Origin: Candidatus Avelusimicrobium fimicolum
Lineage (GTDB): Bacteria; Elusimicrobiota; Elusimicrobia; Elusimicrobiales; Elusimicrobiaceae
Assembly (NCBI GenBank): GCA_900541355.1
Contig: UQJU01000028.1
Span: 1 to 15,738 of the forward strand
Direction of reading: 5' to 3'
Length of the DNA stretch: 15,738 nucleotides
Below are positions 7,135 to 13,663 of the stretch, one piece after another. Position numbers and translations under genes: made by a program. The notes under the pieces were generated by a model that was not told the origin of the DNA, ran no database searches, and worked only from the letters and a program-made list of their open reading frames with translations. Within the stretch, counting starts at the first letter, position 1; every line of letters starts with the position of its first letter.

Positions 7135-7608
7135 ATGAACAAGCAAACAGGCTTCACATTAATAGAATTGTTGGTGGTAGTGTTAATTATTGGTATTTTG
7201 GCGGGGGTGGCTTTGCCACAGTACGAAAAGGCTGTGGAAAAATCTCGGGTGGCTGAGGCAAGGCTTATGTTAAATACAATGTACAAAAATAGAGCCTTGT
7301 GTGAATTAAGCACACCGGGAGAATGTGGAACTGCCGAGTTTTTAGAGCCGGAAATTGAATATCCAGTGAAACCTGATTTTGAGGGTAATCATACTTGCGT
7401 AGATCCGGCTTGTTTCCGTACGAAATATTGGGATTATGGAACAGACGGAGAGTCTTATTATGCCAACCGTATTATGAATGTAAATAGCGGGGATTATGTC
7501 TATTATTTAGGCTTTGATTACCCAACCGATCCTGCCACTAATTTGTATTGCGACAACAATGGTGATGACGGCAAAGATTGGTGCAAAATGGCAGGATTTT
7601 CCGACTAA
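7135..7608 (+). CDS. Type IV pilin-like protein, six cysteines
   Basis: A 157-residue prepilin. MNKQTG is a short basic leader, with prepilin peptidase expected to cut between Gly6 and Phe7, making Glu11 the Glu5 of the mature protein. Residues 7-27 (FTLIELLVVVLIIGILAGVA) are the hydrophobic N-terminal helix used for membrane storage and filament packing, and the helix runs on to about residue 55. The globular part carries six cysteines at 56, 64, 88, 93, 139 and 150, spaced as three plausible disulfide pairs, plus an acidic, Asn/Gly-rich C-terminus. It has no pilus ATPase, platform or minor-pilin neighbours, so assembly genes must be elsewhere. Whether it is a major pilin, a minor pilin or a pseudopilin of a secretion or DNA-uptake system cannot be told. 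The DNA is more A/T-rich than the upstream operon. Confidence 0.88.
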   Translation: MNKQTGFTLIELLVVVLIIGILAGVALPQYEKAVEKSRVAEARLMLNTMYKNRALCELSTPGECGTAEFLEPEIEYPVKPDFEGNHTCVDPACFRTKYWDYGTDGESYYANRIMNVNSGDYVYYLGFDYPTDPATNLYCDNNGDDGKDWCKMAGFSD

Positions 7609-7624
7609 TAGTTTTTTCTTGAAC

Positions 7625-7720
7625 CGTCATTCCCGAGTGTTGGAGTCGGGAATCTGTTGTTAGTTGTTGTCGTTCCCTTACAGTACGGCAGATCCCCGAC
7701 TAAAACCCTCGGGGATGACA
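7625..7720. repeat. Inverted pair of REP-like palindromic units
   Basis: Two 32-base units lie head to head: 7625-7656 (CGTCATTCCCGAG to TCGGGAATCTG) and 7689-7720 (CAGATCCCCGAC to CTCGGGGATGACA). The reverse complement of the second matches the first at all but a few positions, and each unit is itself a hairpin (CCCGA/TCGGG). The GTCAT-nnCCG to CGG-n-ATC pattern is shared with the pair at 13664-13858, so this looks like a dispersed family resembling REP/BIME elements. As RNA it could also protect the pilin transcript's 3' end. Confidence 0.7.
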
Positions 7721-7744
7721 ATTACAATTCGGAATTTCTATAAT

Positions 7745-7773
7745 AAAAAACCCCGCCAAAAGCGGGGTTTTTT
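7745..7773 (-). terminator. Bidirectional terminator, mainly for tRNA-Phe
   Basis: CCCCGC (7751-7756) and GCGGGG (7762-7767) pair around a 5-base loop, flanked by six A on the left and six T on the right. It lies 14 bases past the 3' end of the minus-strand tRNA and can also stop plus-strand transcription coming from the pilin gene. Confidence 0.88.
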
Positions 7774-7786
7774 AACAAAAGGAAAA

Positions 7787-7858
7787 TGCCGAGGGACAGG
7801 ATCGAACTGTCGACACCTGGTTTTTCAGACCAGTGCTCTACCACTGAGCTACCTCGGC
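7787..7858 (-). tRNA. tRNA-Phe (GAA)
   Basis: Read on the minus strand this is a full 72-base cloverleaf. Acceptor stem GCCGAGG pairs with CCTCGGC, U8 and A9 follow, the D arm is GCTC/GAGC, the anticodon stem CTGGT/ACCAG encloses loop CTGAAAA with anticodon GAA, the variable loop is GTGTC, and the T arm is GACAG-TTCGATC-CTGTC with discriminator A. CCA is not encoded and must be added after transcription. The sequence closely resembles bacterial tRNA-Phe. A terminator follows at 7745-7773. Confidence 0.97.
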
Positions 7859-7939
7859 ATTACCTAAATATAATACAAAATTTAGAACACTTCGGCAATA
7901 TTTTCTGCGTTCTACGACGGAGAAAAATATTTTATTTCA

Positions 7940-8389
7940 TTAAAAATGGCAATTTTTTAGCAAAATTTCCGCTACTTTTTCAAAAAACACTTGGTCCTCT
8001 TGGCTAAAACGGCCCTTGTGCGGGGAATCAATATCCAACACGCCTAAAATCACGCCATTTTTGATAAGCGGTACCACCACTTCACTTTGCGAGGCCGAAT
8101 CGCACGCAATATGCCCCGGAAATTGGTGGACGTCCGGCACAGACACGGTTTTACGCAGTTGCACGGCTGTCCCGCATACGCCGTGTCCTACGGAAATCCG
8201 CACGCAGGCTGGCTTCCCTTGAAATGGCCCCAGTACTAGCACACCCTCTTTTAGCAAATAGAAACCCGCCCAATTTAATCCCGCCAGTCCGTTATACACG
8301 AGGGCCGCTGTGTTAGCCATATTGGCAACAGAGTCCGTTTCGGCGGATAATAAGGCCTCTAACTGGGTGAGTAAAGTGTTTTTATCCAT
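7940..8389 (-). CDS. msrC: Free methionine-(R)-sulfoxide reductase (GAF domain)
   Basis: A 149-residue single-GAF protein that reduces free methionine-R-sulfoxide, part of oxidative damage repair in the cytosol. Family motifs are intact: GPFQGKPAC (54-62), GHGVCG (68-73) and VPDVHQFPGHIACD (84-97), then SEVVVPL. The three cysteines expected for catalysis and resolution are Cys62, Cys72 and Cys96; their spacing of 10 and 24 equals that of E. coli Cys84, Cys94 and Cys118. The ATG at 8389 is preferred over an upstream in-frame ATG at 8446, because the extra 19 residues are not part of the family and would run into the promoter of the divergent operon. No Shine-Dalgarno is visible, but TACAAT lies 6 bases before the ATG, so the mRNA could be leaderless. 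It is divergent from the oxidoreductase operon, a sensible pairing in an anaerobe with oxygen-sensitive iron-sulfur enzymes. Confidence 0.93.
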   Translation of the reverse strand: MDKNTLLTQLEALLSAETDSVANMANTAALVYNGLAGLNWAGFYLLKEGVLVLGPFQGKPACVRISVGHGVCGTAVQLRKTVSVPDVHQFPGHIACDSASQSEVVVPLIKNGVILGVLDIDSPHKGRFSQEDQVFFEKVAEILLKNCHF

Positions 8390-8421
8390 AAAATTATTGT
8401 AGCAAAAAAGGGTGTTTATTA

Positions 8422-8451
8422 TTGCGCTTGCACTGGCAAAAGTCATATACT
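8422..8451 (+). promoter_or_regulatory. Candidate promoter of the 2-oxoacid oxidoreductase operon
   Basis: TTGCGC (8422-8427) and TATACT (8446-8451) are 18 bases apart, giving a leader of about 40 bases before the ferredoxin subunit at 8499. AGGAG at 8490-8494 lies 4 bases before that ATG. An in-frame ATG at 8412 lies upstream of this promoter and is rejected as a start. Confidence 0.5.
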
Positions 8452-8498
8452 TTATATATGGGTTTTTCCGGTTCTACCCCCGGACCCACAGGAGAATT

Positions 8499-8705
8499 AT
8501 GCCAAGAATTGAAGTGGACGCGAATAGATGTAAAGCCTGTTATCTGTGCGTCAGCGCTTGCCCTAAAAAATGCTTGGGCAAAGCCGAAACCATTAGCAAA
8601 AAAGGGTATTTCCCTGCCGTTATGGAACGTCCGCAGGACTGTATCGGCTGTAAGATGTGCTATATGATGTGCCCCGATATTGCCATTACGGTAATTAAAG
8701 AATAA
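8499..8705 (+). CDS. 2-oxoacid:ferredoxin oxidoreductase, ferredoxin (delta) subunit
   Basis: A 68-residue protein with two complete [4Fe-4S] motifs: Cys11, 14, 17, 21 followed by Pro, and Cys48, 51, 54, 58 followed by Pro. It is the small electron-transfer subunit (KorD/VorD type) that passes electrons from the catalytic centre to ferredoxin. ATG 8499 is chosen because it follows AGGAG and a candidate promoter, and because the family starts right before the first cluster; starting at ATG 8412 would add 29 hydrophobic residues that belong to promoter and leader DNA. It is the first of four genes, 21 bases before the alpha subunit, which has a weaker GAGGA site 10 bases before its ATG. The four-subunit set is the usual layout for anaerobes. 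Confidence 0.9.
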   Translation: MPRIEVDANRCKACYLCVSACPKKCLGKAETISKKGYFPAVMERPQDCIGCKMCYMMCPDIAITVIKE

Positions 8706-8726
8706 CGATTTGAGGATTTTATACCT

Positions 8727-9890
8727 ATGACTGAAAAAACATTAAGAAAAGGCAACGAAGCCTTGGCCGAAGGTGCTATCCGTGCGGGTTGCCGCTTTTT
8801 TGCCGGGTACCCGATTACCCCTCAAAACGAAGTGCCGGAATTTATGTCTGCCAATATGGCTGATGCCGGCGGTTCGTTTGTCCAGGCCGAAAGTGAAATC
8901 GCCGCTATCAATATGGTGTATGGCGCGGCCGCTACCGGAACCCGCAGTATGACGTCATCTTCCTCTCCGGGTGTCAGTTTGAAGCAGGAAGGTATTACTT
9001 ATTTAGCCAGCGCCGATTTGCCTTGCCTGATTGTAAACGTAATGCGTGGCGGACCGGGGCTTGGCAGTATTGCCGGTGCGCAAGGGGATTATTTCCAGGC
9101 CACGCGCGGCGGCGGTAACGGGGATTATCATATTATCGTTTTGGCTCCGAACTCCGTAGAAGAGTTGGGCAATTTCCCGAAACTCGGCTTTGACTTGGCC
9201 GAAAAATACCGTATGCCTTGTATGATTTTAGCCGATGGTATTTTGGGGCAGATGATGGAAAGTATGTCCTTTCATTTTGACCCTGTGGACCCCAACCAAT
9301 TAGGTAAGTTTGATTGGGCGGTAGATATCAATAAAAACGGAAAAAAGAAGAATAATGTTTTTTCCTACAAGGGCGATAATTTGATTGCCGACGTGGTAGA
9401 ACGCGCTAAACGCTACGGCTTGATTGAACAGACCGAAACCCGCTGGGAAGAACGCAATACGGAAGATTGTGATGTGCTGTTGGTCGCGTATGGCTTGTCC
9501 TCCCGCGCGTGCTTGGAAGCCGTAAACAAAGCCAAAGAGGAAGGCTTAAAGGTTGGCCTCTTCCGCCCGGTTACGTTATGGCCGTTCCCGTCCAAGCGTT
9601 TGGCGGAACTGTCTTCCAAAACCAAAGCCATCGTGTGCGTGGAGCAGAGTTTGGGCCAGTTGGTGCAAGATGTAAAACTGGCTGTAAACGGCAAAACACC
9701 CGTTTATTTAAATGCCTATCCGGCCGGAGGGCAACCGGACGGTTCTACCATTTTAACTGCCGTGCGCTCCGCGCTTACGGGCAAAAAGGACGGCTTGTTT
9801 GATTTGCAAGAACACGCCGCCGGGTTTACCTACAACTGCCAGCGTGATACCACCCTGGGTATGCAGGGCGACCTGAAAGGAGGCAAATAG
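8727..9890 (+). CDS. vorB: 2-oxoacid:ferredoxin oxidoreductase alpha subunit (VorB/KorA type)
   Basis: A 387-residue subunit with the N-terminal pyrimidine-binding domain (about 1-190; GYPITPQNEVPE at 27-38, QAESEIAAINMVYGAA near 53-68, TSSSSPGVSLKQEGI near 76-90) and a C-terminal transketolase-like domain. Together with the beta subunit it binds thiamine diphosphate and converts a 2-oxoacid plus CoA to acyl-CoA, CO2 and reduced ferredoxin. The stretch around RGGPGLGSIAGAQGDYFQATRGGGNGDY is most like proteins annotated as the VorB subunit of 3-methyl-2-oxobutanoate dehydrogenase, which suggests branched-chain 2-oxoacids from valine, leucine or isoleucine. 2-Oxoglutarate cannot be ruled out, since Vor and Kor alpha subunits are similar. 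The ribosome binding site of the next gene lies inside its 3' end. Confidence 0.9.
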   Translation: MTEKTLRKGNEALAEGAIRAGCRFFAGYPITPQNEVPEFMSANMADAGGSFVQAESEIAAINMVYGAAATGTRSMTSSSSPGVSLKQEGITYLASADLPCLIVNVMRGGPGLGSIAGAQGDYFQATRGGGNGDYHIIVLAPNSVEELGNFPKLGFDLAEKYRMPCMILADGILGQMMESMSFHFDPVDPNQLGKFDWAVDINKNGKKKNNVFSYKGDNLIADVVERAKRYGLIEQTETRWEERNTEDCDVLLVAYGLSSRACLEAVNKAKEEGLKVGLFRPVTLWPFPSKRLAELSSKTKAIVCVEQSLGQLVQDVKLAVNGKTPVYLNAYPAGGQPDGSTILTAVRSALTGKKDGLFDLQEHAAGFTYNCQRDTTLGMQGDLKGGK

Positions 9891-9894
9891 ATTT

Positions 9895-10638
9895 ATGACG
9901 ATTTTAGCCAAAAAACCCGCCAGTTTAACTGACGTGCCAATGCACTATTGTCCCGGCTGCGGACACGGCATTGTGCACCGCTTAATGGGCGAAGTGTTTG
10001 ATGAACTCAACATTGCGGACCGTGTAATCGGCGTGGCCCCGGTGGGCTGTGCCGTGTTTGCGGATTCCTACTTTGCGTGCGATATGGTGCAGGGCGCGCA
10101 CGGACGCGGTCCGGCGATTGCTACCGGTGTAAAACGCTCCAAACCGCAGGCGATTGTATTTTCCTATCAGGGCGACGGCGACCTCGCTTCTATCGGTATG
10201 GCCGAAATTGTGCACGCCGCCGTACGCAGCGAAAACATTACGGTCATTTTTATCAATAATGCCATTTACGGTATGACGGGCGGACAAATGGCCCCGACCA
10301 CATTGGTCGGCCAGGTGGCTACTACCGCCCCCAAAGGCCGCGACCCCAAATTGCAGGGTTGGCCGATTAATATGTGCGAAATGCTCGCGCAGATTACGGG
10401 TTCCAAATACTTGGCCCGCGTGGCTGTGGACTGCCCGCAGAACGTAATGAAAGCCAAACAGGCAATCAAAAAAGCGTTTGAAAACCAGGTAAACGGAGTC
10501 GGTTTCTCTATGGTGGAAGTGCTTTCCCAATGCCCGACCAATTGGCACGCCAGCGTGCCGCAGGCATTGGAATTTGTGCGTACCAAAATGATGCCGCAAT
10601 ATCCGTTGGGTGTATTTAAAGACGAGGGGGCGAAATAA
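9895..10638 (+). CDS. 2-oxoacid:ferredoxin oxidoreductase beta subunit, TPP-binding
   Basis: A 247-residue subunit carrying the thiamine diphosphate site. CPGCGHG (19-25) is the N-terminal hallmark, GDGDLASIG near 93-101 starts the GDG...NN thiamine diphosphate/Mg motif, and INNAIYGMTGGQ near 120-131 ends it. The family works as a heterodimer with the alpha subunit; KorB, PorB and VorA are names used for this role. AGGAGG at 9878-9883 lies 11 bases before the ATG, within the alpha gene. Its TAA overlaps the gamma gene's ATG by one base, so translation is probably coupled. Only a few residues decide which 2-oxoacid is used, and these cannot be judged by eye. Confidence 0.92.
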   Translation: MTILAKKPASLTDVPMHYCPGCGHGIVHRLMGEVFDELNIADRVIGVAPVGCAVFADSYFACDMVQGAHGRGPAIATGVKRSKPQAIVFSYQGDGDLASIGMAEIVHAAVRSENITVIFINNAIYGMTGGQMAPTTLVGQVATTAPKGRDPKLQGWPINMCEMLAQITGSKYLARVAVDCPQNVMKAKQAIKKAFENQVNGVGFSMVEVLSQCPTNWHASVPQALEFVRTKMMPQYPLGVFKDEGAK

Positions 10639-11174
10639 TGTATCAAGGTATTAGAATCGCCGGATTTGGCGGACAAGGTGTTATTTCTGCCGGGATTTTG
10701 CTCGCACAGGCGGGTGTGGAAAACAAAAAGAACGCCAGTTGGTTGCCGTCTTACGGGCCGGAAATGCGCGGCGGTACGGCTAACTGTTCCGTAGTTGTGT
10801 CGGACGGAGAGGTTTATACACCGATTGTGTCTGCACCGGATACAGTTATTATTATGAACGAGCCGTCCTTGCCCAAGTTTGAGCCTTTGCTTAAAAAAGG
10901 CGGACTAATGATTATTAACAGTTCGCTGATTAATTCCCGCCCTACCCGCACGGATATCAAAGTGGTGTGCGTGCCGTGCAATAAAATTGCCGAGGAGTTG
11001 GGGATGGACCGCATTGCCAACTTGGTGGCATTAGGTGCTTTTATTAAATTGACGGGTGCCGTTACGCTGGAAAGCGTGGCACACGCGATGAAAAAGGTTT
11101 ATAAACGCGCCAAGCCGGAAATGCTGGAACTGAATAAAAAAGCGTTGCAAGCCGGTTTTGATGCCGTCAATTAA
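10638..11174 (+). CDS. 2-oxoacid:ferredoxin oxidoreductase gamma subunit
   Basis: A 178-residue subunit of the family whose motifs are GFGGQGVISAG (9-19) and SYGPEMRGGTANCSV (38-52). The domain completes the four-subunit enzyme and, in characterised relatives, contributes to CoA binding and subunit contacts. It is the last gene, overlapping the beta stop by one base, and a strong terminator begins 26 bases after its TAA. Having separate delta, alpha, beta and gamma genes rather than one fused polypeptide distinguishes this operon from single-chain pyruvate:ferredoxin oxidoreductase. Confidence 0.92.
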   Translation: MYQGIRIAGFGGQGVISAGILLAQAGVENKKNASWLPSYGPEMRGGTANCSVVVSDGEVYTPIVSAPDTVIIMNEPSLPKFEPLLKKGGLMIINSSLINSRPTRTDIKVVCVPCNKIAEELGMDRIANLVALGAFIKLTGAVTLESVAHAMKKVYKRAKPEMLELNKKALQAGFDAVN

Positions 11175-11200
11175 TCTTAAAAAGATAGTGATTGACCGAG

Positions 11201-11233
11201 AAGGGCCAAACATTACGTTTGGCCCTTTTCTTT
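11201..11233 (+). terminator. Terminator of the oxidoreductase operon
   Basis: AAGGGCCAAAC (11201-11211) and GTTTGGCCCTT (11217-11227) form an 11-bp stem with loop ATTAC, followed by a T-rich stretch. Confidence 0.85.
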
Positions 11234-11242
11234 GTACTATCT

Positions 11243-11273
11243 AAAAAAGGGAAGACGGTTTTGTCTTCCCTTT
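11243..11273 (-). terminator. Minus-strand terminator of the candidate small RNA or MFS gene
   Basis: AAAGGGAAGAC (11246-11256) and GTCTTCCCTTT (11263-11273) form an 11-bp stem. The A run 11243-11248 is the U tract when read on the minus strand, so it ends transcription coming from the right. Confidence 0.8.
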
Positions 11274-11366
11274 GTGGCATTAGGTGATAAGTATGTACAA
11301 CTCCGGGCGGCTGTAATGCCAAGGACAGCGGCCCTATCCCCCTGCTGTTCGGTTCCCCTGCTGTTA
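11243..11366 (-). ncRNA. Candidate small RNA of about 120 nt with pseudoknot potential
   Basis: Between the MFS stop and a minus-strand terminator lies what looks like a complete small transcription unit. It has a candidate promoter at 11372-11400, two 11-base direct repeats (CCCCTGCTGTT on the plus strand at 11339 and 11355), and a stem of 9 pairs plus one mismatch (plus strand 11305-11314 with 11325-11334). Its 10-base loop contains bases that pair with 11275-11281 downstream, as in an H-type pseudoknot (TGGCATTA at 11275-11282, TAATGCCA at 11314-11321). The terminator at 11243-11273 ends it. No credible peptide was found. I do not recognise a known RNA family; a 3' UTR of the MFS mRNA is the main alternative. 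Confidence 0.4.
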
Positions 11367-11371
11367 TTGTA

Positions 11372-11400
11372 AGTATAAATGGATTTTTTGAATTTGCCTA
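11372..11400 (-). promoter_or_regulatory. Candidate promoter of the small RNA
   Basis: On the minus strand TAGGCA (11395-11400) and TATACT (11372-11377) are exactly 17 bases apart, immediately downstream of the MFS stop codon. Expected transcript start is near 11365. Confidence 0.45.
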
Positions 11401-11403
11401 TGG

Positions 11404-12606
11404 TTAAAAAGGGTTAGTTTCCCGCCGTTCGTATGAGGAGGCAATCCAAGTAAATACTATCCCCGGGACTGCCGCTAAACAGCACAAAAGTACCGCGGCT
11501 TTTAATCCCCACGCATCAGAAACTTGCCCGATAAGTACCGGGGATAACGCATCTCCCAAGGCGTGAATAATAAAAATATTAACGGCAAAAGCCATAGAAC
11601 GTACCGGCGCGCGTGTGGCGGAAACAAGGGCTGCCGCCACCGGGCCGGTGGGCAGAAATAAACAAGTAATGGCTAGCCCAAAGCAAATCAGGGCGCAAAT
11701 AACGGAGCCTGTGTGTATGCCTATCCAGGCAGGGGGCAGTAATCCCGCTAACGCAAGCCCGATTACCCAAAAGTAGGACTTGGGAGAAAAGGGAAGCATT
11801 TTATCGGCCCATTTACCGCCTAAATAAGTTCCTGCCGCCCCGCACAAGACGACCAGCATCCCGAAAATGGCTCCCGCACGCGCTACGTCCATTTGCAAAT
11901 AACGGTGCAAATAAGTGGGCATCCAGGCTGACAGCCCCCCAATGATAAACGTAATCATTGCGTGCGCCAAACAAATAAATAAAAAGGGTTTGTTTTTAAG
12001 GAGGGCAGTATATTCTTTCAGGTGCGGAATTTCGGCTGGTTTTTGGGACAGGCGCCGTTTGTCCTTTAATTGGGTAAACGCTAAAAAACCTAAAAACAGA
12101 CCCGGTATGCCCGCCAGCATAAAGGCGGCTCTCCACCCCCAATGTTGGCCGATAAGCCCGCCCAGCAAATATCCAAGCGCACTCCCGGCGGGTAACGCCA
12201 GCCCGAAACAGGCCAAGGCGGTGGCGCGTTTTGTTTTAGGGAAATGCTCTGCCAAAAACGGCTGTGCAAGCGTGGTGAATCCGGCTTCCCCTACTCCGAT
12301 AAGCCCTCGCGTAAAAAGCAGGGAGATATAGCCTTTTGCGGCGGAACAGGCCAAGGTAGCCGCGCTCCAAATAAGCGCGCTTGCGCCAATCCATTTTTGG
12401 CGCGGGGTTCTGTCGGCAAAGTACCCCACAAATGGGGCATAGAACATATACACCAGCATAAACGCGGAGGCCAATGCCCCCAAGTGCATATCATTTAAAC
12501 GAAGTTCGGCTTGCAGGAGGGGGAAAACCGAATAAAGCACTTGCCTGTCTATATAATTAAACAGGTTGAGTAAAAAAAGAATCCAAAACAGTTTTTTCGC
12601 GTTCAT
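11404..12606 (-). CDS. MFS transporter, Spinster-like
   Basis: A 400-residue major facilitator with about 12 hydrophobic helices and a central cytoplasmic loop (about 180-205). The first helix carries NYIDRQVLY (17-25), typical of Spinster-like and related MFS members, and GYFADRTPRQK (61-71) is the loop 2-3 signature; RGLIGVGEAG (100-109) is the helix 4 motif. Such proteins move small organic molecules across the inner membrane, usually by proton coupling, but the substrate cannot be read here. It is a monocistronic gene, divergent from the second pilin with 87 bases between them, with no good Shine-Dalgarno before the ATG. The C-terminus ends in SSYERRETNPF, a short polar tail. Confidence 0.87.
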   Translation of the reverse strand: MNAKKLFWILFLLNLFNYIDRQVLYSVFPLLQAELRLNDMHLGALASAFMLVYMFYAPFVGYFADRTPRQKWIGASALIWSAATLACSAAKGYISLLFTRGLIGVGEAGFTTLAQPFLAEHFPKTKRATALACFGLALPAGSALGYLLGGLIGQHWGWRAAFMLAGIPGLFLGFLAFTQLKDKRRLSQKPAEIPHLKEYTALLKNKPFLFICLAHAMITFIIGGLSAWMPTYLHRYLQMDVARAGAIFGMLVVLCGAAGTYLGGKWADKMLPFSPKSYFWVIGLALAGLLPPAWIGIHTGSVICALICFGLAITCLFLPTGPVAAALVSATRAPVRSMAFAVNIFIIHALGDALSPVLIGQVSDAWGLKAAVLLCCLAAVPGIVFTWIASSYERRETNPF

Positions 12607-12617
12607 AGTGCTTTAAG

Positions 12618-12654
12618 TATTTTATAAAATATATACTATTAAAAGCCGGAGCAA
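12618..12654 (-). promoter_or_regulatory. Candidate MFS promoter with a 14-bp A/T palindrome
   Basis: On the minus strand TTGCTC (12649-12654) and TATTTT (12626-12631) are 17 bases apart. The -10 lies inside a perfect 14-bp palindrome, TATTTTATAAAATA (12618-12631). A palindrome there might be an operator, but A/T-only palindromes arise easily by chance. Confidence 0.35.
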
Positions 12655-12659
12655 ATTTA

Positions 12660-12687
12660 TATAATAAACTATCTTTTAAGAAAGGGG
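12660..12687 (+). promoter_or_regulatory. -10 element and ribosome binding site of the second pilin
   Basis: A consensus TATAAT lies at 12660-12665; the -35 position holds only a weak match (TATTAA at 12637-12642). AAAGGGG (12681-12687) lies 6 bases before the ATG at 12694. The leader is short, unlike that of the first pilin gene. Confidence 0.5.
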
Positions 12688-12693
12688 AATTGT

Positions 12694-13137
12694 ATGAAGA
12701 AAGGTTTTACGTTAATTGAACTGTTGATTGTAATGGTAATTGTAGGCGTATTGGTAACGGTCAGTCTGCCCAAATACCGCGCGTCTATGGAGCGCGGCCG
12801 CGCAACGGAAGGGATTAACAATGTCCGTGCAATTAGCGACGCGGTAAATGCCAAATATGTAATGAACGAAAATTCGTATTCCCTTGCGGGTTTGACGGAT
12901 TCCAACGGAAATGTAACCGGGGTGGATATGACTAAGAGCGTTAATTTTTCAACACCTAAGATGACCCTCTCCTCCGGCACGGTAACTGTTACCACTACGC
13001 GTACGGGCAGTTATACGCTTACGGCGACTAACCAAAACGGTGAACTTATAAGCATTGAGTGCACGGGGGATGCCGAAACCTGCCAAAATATAGGTATGGA
13101 GAAAAATTCCTCCGGCAAATATGTATTGCCTTTGTAA
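12694..13137 (+). CDS. Type IV pilin-like protein
   Basis: A 147-residue prepilin with a three-residue basic leader before Gly4; the expected cut is before Phe5, so Glu9 is mature Glu5. Residues 5-25 (FTLIELLIVMVIVGVLVTVSL) form the hydrophobic helix, followed by the usual amphipathic extension to about residue 58. The C-terminal part is a Thr/Ser-rich beta region (SSGTVTVTTTRTGSYTLTATN) with one likely disulfide loop, Cys123 to Cys130. This head domain is unrelated by eye to that of the six-cysteine pilin at 7135, so the two are probably different components or divergent members of a large pilin set. There are no pilus assembly genes nearby. A strong shared terminator follows. Confidence 0.9.
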   Translation: MKKGFTLIELLIVMVIVGVLVTVSLPKYRASMERGRATEGINNVRAISDAVNAKYVMNENSYSLAGLTDSNGNVTGVDMTKSVNFSTPKMTLSSGTVTVTTTRTGSYTLTATNQNGELISIECTGDAETCQNIGMEKNSSGKYVLPL

Positions 13138-13162
13138 GCGGCCCTTTTGTAAAAAAACTTGT

Positions 13163-13191
13163 AAAAAACCCGCCAGCCGGCGGGTTTTTTT
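13163..13191. terminator. Bidirectional terminator shared by pilin and trmL
   Basis: CCCGCC (13169-13174) and GGCGGG (13179-13184) pair around AGCC, flanked by six A and seven T, giving a 12-bp stem usable in both directions. The pilin gene stops 25 bases to the left and the convergent trmL stops 2 bases to the right. Confidence 0.92.
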
Positions 13192-13193
13192 GT

Positions 13194-13652
13194 CTAATTC
13201 AAGCGGTTTTGGCGCAAGGCTTCAAAAAGCACAATCGCCGCCGACGAGGAAAGATTGAGCGAACGGACGGGGCCTGTCATAGGTATTGTAAACAGACGGG
13301 TTCGGTAGCGTTCGTAAAATTCCTTGGGCAGTCCGCACGATTCAGCGCCAAAGATAAGGAACGCATCGGGTGGAAAAATGGCATCCCAATAAGATTTTTG
13401 CCCCTTCGTGGAAAGAAAAAACATTTTTTCCTCTGCTGGTTTTTCGGCTTCCAAAAAAGCATCCCACGTTTCGTAACGGCGGTAATCCAAATTGGGCCAA
13501 TAGTCCAGGCCCGAGCGGCGGATTTCCTTAGATGCAATTTTAAAGCCGAGTTTTCCCACTAAATGCAGCCGAGTATTGGTGGCTACGCACGAACGGCCGA
13601 TGTTGCCCGTGTTAAAGGGAATTTCGGGGTTTATAAGCACGATATTTAGCAT
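13194..13652 (-). CDS. trmL: tRNA (cytidine/uridine-34-2'-O)-methyltransferase TrmL
   Basis: A 152-residue SPOUT-class enzyme that 2'-O-methylates the wobble nucleotide of tRNA-Leu species, acting as a dimer. All three SPOUT motifs are visible: NTGNIGRSCVATNTRLHLV (14-32), FGAESCGLP (101-109) and IPMTGPVRSLNLSSSAAIVLFEA (123-145), which forms the trefoil knot and SAM pocket. Length and motif spacing match E. coli TrmL closely. The ATG at 13652 is used; an in-frame ATG at 13745 would add 31 residues translated through a palindromic repeat. No clear Shine-Dalgarno precedes it. The gene stands alone, convergent with the second pilin. Confidence 0.93.
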   Translation of the reverse strand: MLNIVLINPEIPFNTGNIGRSCVATNTRLHLVGKLGFKIASKEIRRSGLDYWPNLDYRRYETWDAFLEAEKPAEEKMFFLSTKGQKSYWDAIFPPDAFLIFGAESCGLPKEFYERYRTRLFTIPMTGPVRSLNLSSSAAIVLFEALRQNRLN

Positions 13653-13663
13653 AATTTTTATTG

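Noticed and set aside
7621..7744. CRISPR-like spaced repeats downstream of the first pilin
   Set aside because: Only two units, in inverted rather than direct orientation, and each is palindromic; this is a REP-like pair.
8390..8446. N-terminal extension of MsrC from ATG 8446
   Set aside because: The extra 19 residues do not resemble the GAF family and overlap the divergent operon's promoter region.
8412..8498. N-terminal extension of the ferredoxin subunit from ATG 8412
   Set aside because: It runs across a good promoter and leader; ATG 8499 has AGGAG and gives the normal two-cluster family length.
9982..10599. 205-codon open frame on the minus strand
   Set aside because: It is antisense to the thiamine-diphosphate-binding beta subunit, is rich in His/Arg/Gly as such shadows are, and shows no family motif or ribosome binding site.
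11274..11403. SRP RNA, tmRNA or tRNA fragment in the small-RNA region
   Set aside because: None of the conserved cores (SRP GGUCAGG...GGAAGGAAGCAGCC region, tRNA T-arm) could be found on either strand.
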